Part shown: piece after piece, positions 60,197 through 64,000 of the stretch | Position numbering within the stretch: the first letter of the stretch is position 1 | Layout of the letters: every line of letters starts with the position of its first letter | DNA from: Guillardia theta CCMP2712 | Lineage: Eukaryota > Cryptophyceae > Pyrenomonadales > Geminigeraceae | Direction of reading: 5' to 3' | Assembly (NCBI RefSeq): GCF_000315625.1 | Contig: NW_005434615.1 | Coordinates: 10,991 to 74,990 of the forward strand | DNA: 64,000 nt | Program-made: the position numbers and the translations under genes | The notes under the pieces: generated by a model | Seen by the model: only the letters and a program-made list of their open reading frames with translations | Told to the model about the DNA's origin: nothing | Database searches by the model: none

Positions 60197-61762
60197 GGCG
60201 AAATAACTGGATGAACGGGGTGGGGTGAGTTTTGCAGAATAGTGGGTACTCAATGACGGGTGATATTTAGGTATTTCTTGTATGTACTATACGGGTGATA
60301 TCCAATTTCTTTCTGTGATGGTGTGGGTAGGGGTAGAAACTATTTGGGGTGGGGTTACAGCATGATACGTCCCACAGACGGTCGTATGAAAGTAACGGAA
60401 ATACTATTTGTTGTAACGACTAACCGTTTATAACGGCATCGGAATGTCGGGCGTGCAATGCGAGCCTTTTGAAGTGAGTAAACTGTTTTAAAAAAACTAG
60501 GACTAAAAAAAGAAACCAAAAGAGTTCTTTTTGATAACCATTGGACCTAGATTCCCTCTCGTGCAAGAATCGTTGCGATCTCCGCTTCTCTAAGCTATTA
60601 CACTTAAAGAATGACCGGTACTGTTCTCGTTCTGGACGGGTGTCCCATAAAGGTTACTTTGTACCTAAAACAATTTTGAGGTGAGATGGAATCTCGTGCA
60701 GCGAAAAAACATATGTTCGTAACATAAAACATTTTCTATAACTAGTTATTAAATTGCACAAAGGTTGTTGGGTGTGTGCAACTGGCCAGATACTCTGAGA
60801 GATAATGAACATTTTGTATCAAATTTGAAACTGTGCCATATCAATTTCAACAAGTATAAAAAGGCTTCTTGAAATATCTGTGGTAGTGAACATGAACTGT
60901 TCAAAATGTTCGAGTAAGTTTTAAATAAGCAGACAAAGTGCTTCAAACATTTTCCTTCTTTAAATATTTATCAGCAAAAAATCAATTAAAAAACAAATAA
61001 TTTCACGTTGCTTCACTTGCTACCCTACCCTGCCATGAATTAGAGTGCGCATCTGCACCCTACAATTCAACGTTACAACGTGGGGTATTCGATGCCTTTT
61101 TGGAAGACCCTACCCTACAGCTATGGCTGCTGCACCCCTTTCTTGCGATTACCCCTACCCAGCTTTTCCCCCACTATTACCCCCGCCTAGTAGCTTTACC
61201 CCTCTGGTTCGGACTACCCCTCCACCCCATCCGCCCTGGGATCTCAGACCCCACCCGTCTCCTCCTTATTGCCTTCGCCCTCCCGTTCCCTCCCTTCGTG
61301 CTGTTTCCTCTCCCCCTGTCATCCCTATCCGCATCCTCCGCCTCATCTCACCCCCGACTCATCAATCTCATAGTTTCCTCCTCCCTTTCATCGCTCACTT
61401 CCAGAAGACGTTGATCTTGCTCAGCTCTGGGCAACTTGTTGCGTTCCCGTCGACTAGTCACATCTCAATTTCGTTGGGGATCCTTTAGGTAAGGTGAGAA
61501 AATTTGTAAGTTCAGGCTGGGAAATGGTTCAACATACATGTATGTATTCGAAACAGTCCTGCTAGACCTTGTTTGGACATTTTGCGTCTTGTTAATCTCT
61601 TGTTGTTGAGGATTTTGGTTTCTGCTGTTTGAGCTGTGCACAAAGCACTGTTGTATGAATATGGGAGAGATATTAGTCATGGGATTTGTTGTAGGGATTC
61701 GCTTCATCTTGCCATTGATATTTCCTGATAGTTCCACTTCGTTCTAACTCCAGCTGATCAGG
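60197..61762. other. Intergenic region, no gene supported
   Basis: AT-rich from about 60,400 to 61,030, then a C/T-rich stretch from 61,060 to 61,440 that produces long Pro-rich frames in two phases, which argues for base composition and not coding. No tRNA or other RNA gene recognised. The right end is the upstream region of the zinc-finger gene. Confidence 0.5.
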
Positions 61763-63017
61763 ATGGAGACTGTTCTGGACTTGGGGTTGGACACGAATCT
61801 GGAGGATATGGAGAATTGCGACATCTCATCATCCTCAACCTCACCCGCTGATCACAACATCGACTTGTTGGAGATCGAGATCGGCTATGAGGCCATGAAC
61901 GACCTGTTGTGTGATGCCGGCAACTTCAGCATCCGCTGTGAAGCAGATTCAGAGCCAATCATGGAGCAGAGGGAATCAGTTCAATACGAGAGTCATGATT
62001 CCAATAGGGCCGAGGCCACGAGAGAGTCGATCATGCCGTCAAGCATAGCGAAGGATCCCGTTGAGGTCTTCTCCCAGGACTTCGAGGACAGCACTGACGA
62101 CATCGAGGATTCCCCAGACTTCGCTGCCTCCAGTTTCCCTTTCTCCAACTGCGCTCCAGACTCCCACATAGATTCAGCTTCGTCCGTGCCAGAAGCTCAT
62201 CCCACCAAGACTGAATCCTCGTGTTGCAGACCGTCACAAGCGGCTCTCAAGCTTAAGATCCGAGAAAACATCAAGAATGGAGTGAGCAAACTTCAGAAAG
62301 TCTGCGCGTACGAGTTTTGTCCTTCGCCGTTGCATTCCAACAAGTGGCGCCTGGTAACACCAGACACAACAGCTGGAGGGAGAGACTGGCAGCCTCTTCT
62401 CGGCATGACTCTGTGCGACTCTTGCTACTCGACATATAGGAAGCACGGGACTTTCATCAGGTCTGTGCGAACGGCAGAAGGCTGGGCGCGCTTCGATGAG
62501 AGGAGCAAGGAAAAGATTGTCGACTTGCAGAAGGTGAAACCGTCAGCCGGTCAGAAGCGTAGTAGATGTGCCCTGTCACAAACGTCAGCAGCAAAAGATC
62601 TTGTTGGCAAGTCACTGACTTCACGTTGCGCTCCAAGACCAAAAGCCGGAGGCGTCCTGGTGAGACGTTCTTTACCGCTTCCCACTTGTCGGTCGTCTGA
62701 CAACCGTTCAGGTCGACCAAGAGATTTTCTCGATGGAAGGGAGGCCGAGCAGGTTCAGGAAGCCAAGCATCAAGCTTGTGGAAGCCATCGATGCCGGCAG
62801 CAAGTCAAAGCGGAGGCGAGCAAATGCGAACAGGGCGCAGAAGTCCGAGTGGCCATGGGGAGGCGTGTGCCCGGACACGGTGCAGGAGCTTGTAGGCGAT
62901 GTGACGGCAGAGGGGGAGGGATTGGATGGATTTGACTGCCGAAGCGTCTTGCCGCGAGAACTAAATGATTCCGTGTGGGGGATGGCAGAAACTTCACCAG
63001 ACGACGATTTCTTTTAG
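61763..63017 (+). CDS. GATA-like zinc finger protein (probable transcription regulator)
   Basis: Exons 61,763-62,659 and 62,712-63,017 join in frame to 400 codons. The first about 155 residues are acidic and Ser-rich, typical of an activation region. A single finger follows: VCAYEFCPSPLHSNKWRLV, a loop of about 16 residues, then GMTLCDSCYSTYRKHGTF. The second Cys pair and RKHG match GATA fingers (LCNACGLxxRKxG). The first pair, however, is CxxxxC instead of CxxC and the loop is longer, so this is a divergent GATA-type finger. The second exon begins VDQEIFSMEGRPSRFRKPS, followed by KSKRRRANANRAQKSEW, a basic region suited to DNA binding or nuclear import. DNA target unknown. Confidence 0.72.
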
Positions 63018-63231
63018 GAGGAACAGACAAGTTTTAAGTAGAAATTATGATTATGATTATGAATTAAAGTATCCAGAAACAAACGGACTTTGCTATCTCG
63101 AGACCGCATGGTTCGTCCGCGGGAGGGTCCACTGGATCAGAGCCGCATGGAGTTGCTTCAGTAAAGGGTGAACGCGTGAGGTTTATCCCTTGTCGTCCAC
63201 CTATCAATGATTTATTCATGTTTCCCCCTCC

Positions 63232-64000
63232 TTATACTTGGAGTTCTCTCTCGTCCTTCTTCTCCCTGCGGAACCATGTTCGAAAAGCTCTCAGACGAGC
63301 CTTGAGGCGGCTGCTCGAAGACGCTGCCTGCGTTGCTATCGCCATCATGTGCGTGTCTGGTCGCATGCCGCTCGTTGCCGCCTGCTCGAGCAGGTCCAAC
63401 ACTTCCTCGCGCCTGCCGACCTGGATCTGGAGAAAGCATGAGGAAGAAGCAGGAGGGAGGAGCAGGCTAAAAGCAGAAGATAGGAGCAGGAGGGAGGAGC
63501 AGGAGGGAGGAGCAGGAGGGAGGAGCAGGAGGGAGGAGGAGGCTTACCATCGCTCTCATCATCACTGAGTATGTCTTGATGTTTTGACAATCCGCGGGGA
63601 TCTTGGCGAACAAGGAGGCGGCAAGCGAGACGGCCTCCGAGGTCCCTTCCTGTTTGGCTGCCTTGATGATGGCCAGGAAAGTGACGCTATCAGGACGGAC
63701 GTTGGCGGCGATCATCTCGTTCAAGACCTTGATCGCCTCAACGATGCCTCCTCCAGCTGTACAAGGAGCTCTAGCAAACCCTTCAAGGAAAATGTTGTAG
63801 GCAACCGTGTCCGGCTCGACTCCAGCTCTCCTCATCTCCTGCATCACCCTGTAGCTCCTCTTCAGCGCCTTCTCTCCGTCGGCCGACCCAGCAGAGGTCG
63901 TGCAAATCTTGAGCAGAGCAGAGAAGCTGCGGCAGTTGGGCACGACACCATGGCTGCGCATGAGCTCGAGCACCCGATTCGCGTCCAGCAGGCACAGGCG
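63232..64000 (-). CDS. Pentatricopeptide repeat (PPR) protein, C-terminal part
   Basis: The open frame enters from the right edge and reads PPR motifs of about 35 residues: VVPNCRSFSALLKIC, VMQEMRRAGVEPDTVAYNIF, VLNEMIAANVRPDSVTFLAI, KIPADCQNIKTYSVMMRAM. After a 121-nt intron (63,427-63,547) come IQVGRREEVLDLLEQAATSG and MRPDTHMMAIATQA, then a basic end and TAA at 63,232-63,234. PPR proteins bind single-stranded RNA in mitochondria or plastids. The N-terminus and any targeting signal lie outside the window. The intron contains a 13-bp minisatellite. Confidence 0.85.
63451..63541. repeat. 13-bp minisatellite inside a PPR intron
   Basis: Four to five copies of ggagcaggaggga, with related units on the left. 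It lies wholly within the 121-nt intron and explains its length. Confidence 0.85.

Noticed and set aside
61045-61488. 147-codon Pro-rich frame
   Set aside because: Overlapping Pro-rich frames in two phases reflect C/T-rich base composition; no start context, domain or splice structure.
1-64000. CRISPR array, tRNA or rRNA genes
   Set aside because: The only spaced repeats are the 21-bp array and minisatellites, with no spacer diversity or cas genes. No cloverleaf or rRNA motif was recognised by eye, though a small RNA gene could be missed.

Overview
The window looks like nuclear DNA of a protist alga with a complex plastid, most likely a cryptophyte close to Guillardia. This is inferred from four things: spliceosomal genes with many 42-60 nt GT-AG introns; a precursor with an ER signal followed by a Phe-led transit motif (GFLHAT) at 45.6-46.6 kb; extracellular genes built of CKCNAGYTGPDGG-type cysteine-rich repeats; and a spliced Crypton-like tyrosine recombinase. 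Species assignment is not proven. Genes sit close together on both strands, and several pairs share short divergent or convergent spacers.

Layout. 1-1.8 kb (-): end of a cysteine-rich surface-protein gene whose repeats are almost identical in DNA. 1.8-2.9 kb (+): a tyrosine-kinase-like domain fused to a RING finger, with a broken frame. 2.9-5.9 kb: mostly no recognisable gene, with weak traces of a small membrane protein. 5.9-7.3 kb (-): TAF11 (TFIID subunit). 7.4-8.8 kb (+): mitochondrial carrier. 9.0-10.9 kb (+): Fe-S type RNA m5U methyltransferase. 11.1-12.9 kb (+): Trp/Arg-rich protein resembling SFI1 repeats. 13.1-39.9 kb (-): one giant gene, about 8,798 codons in nine exons, encoding a signal-peptide-bearing type I membrane protein with about 35 Ig-like repeats, FG-GAP, EPTP, PKD/REJ, GPS-like and EGF parts.

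40.3-40.4 kb: seven copies of TT(G/C)ACTA-like words at about 21-bp spacing, 0.4 kb upstream of the giant gene. 40.9-42.3 kb (-): membrane-anchored coiled coil. 42.3-43.6 kb: GC-rich divergent spacer. 43.6-45.5 kb (+): TRMT2-type tRNA m5U54 methyltransferase. 45.6-46.6 kb (-): plastid membrane protein. 47.1-50.3 kb (-): PHD finger plus tyrosine recombinase plus coiled coil, a Crypton-like gene that looks like two genes until two short introns are removed. 51.0-52.7 kb (+): BT1-family transporter. 52.8-55.1 kb (-): kinesin. 55.3-55.9 kb: dense simple and tandem repeats. 56.0-58.3 kb (+): DUS1 dihydrouridine synthase. 58.4-60.2 kb (-): mitochondrial thiolase (HADHB type). 61.8-63.0 kb (+): GATA-like zinc finger protein. 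63.2-64 kb (-): PPR protein, cut by the window edge.

Three uridine-modifying enzyme genes (two m5U methyltransferases and a dihydrouridine synthase) fall within 50 kb, but they are not adjacent and I see no operon-like linkage. The most unusual items are the giant surface-protein gene, the phased 21-bp array upstream of it, the spliced recombinase and the homogenised cysteine-rich repeats. In at least two genes, and perhaps five, the reading frame slips by exactly one base where homology says it should continue. Small indels in the assembly are therefore a live possibility.
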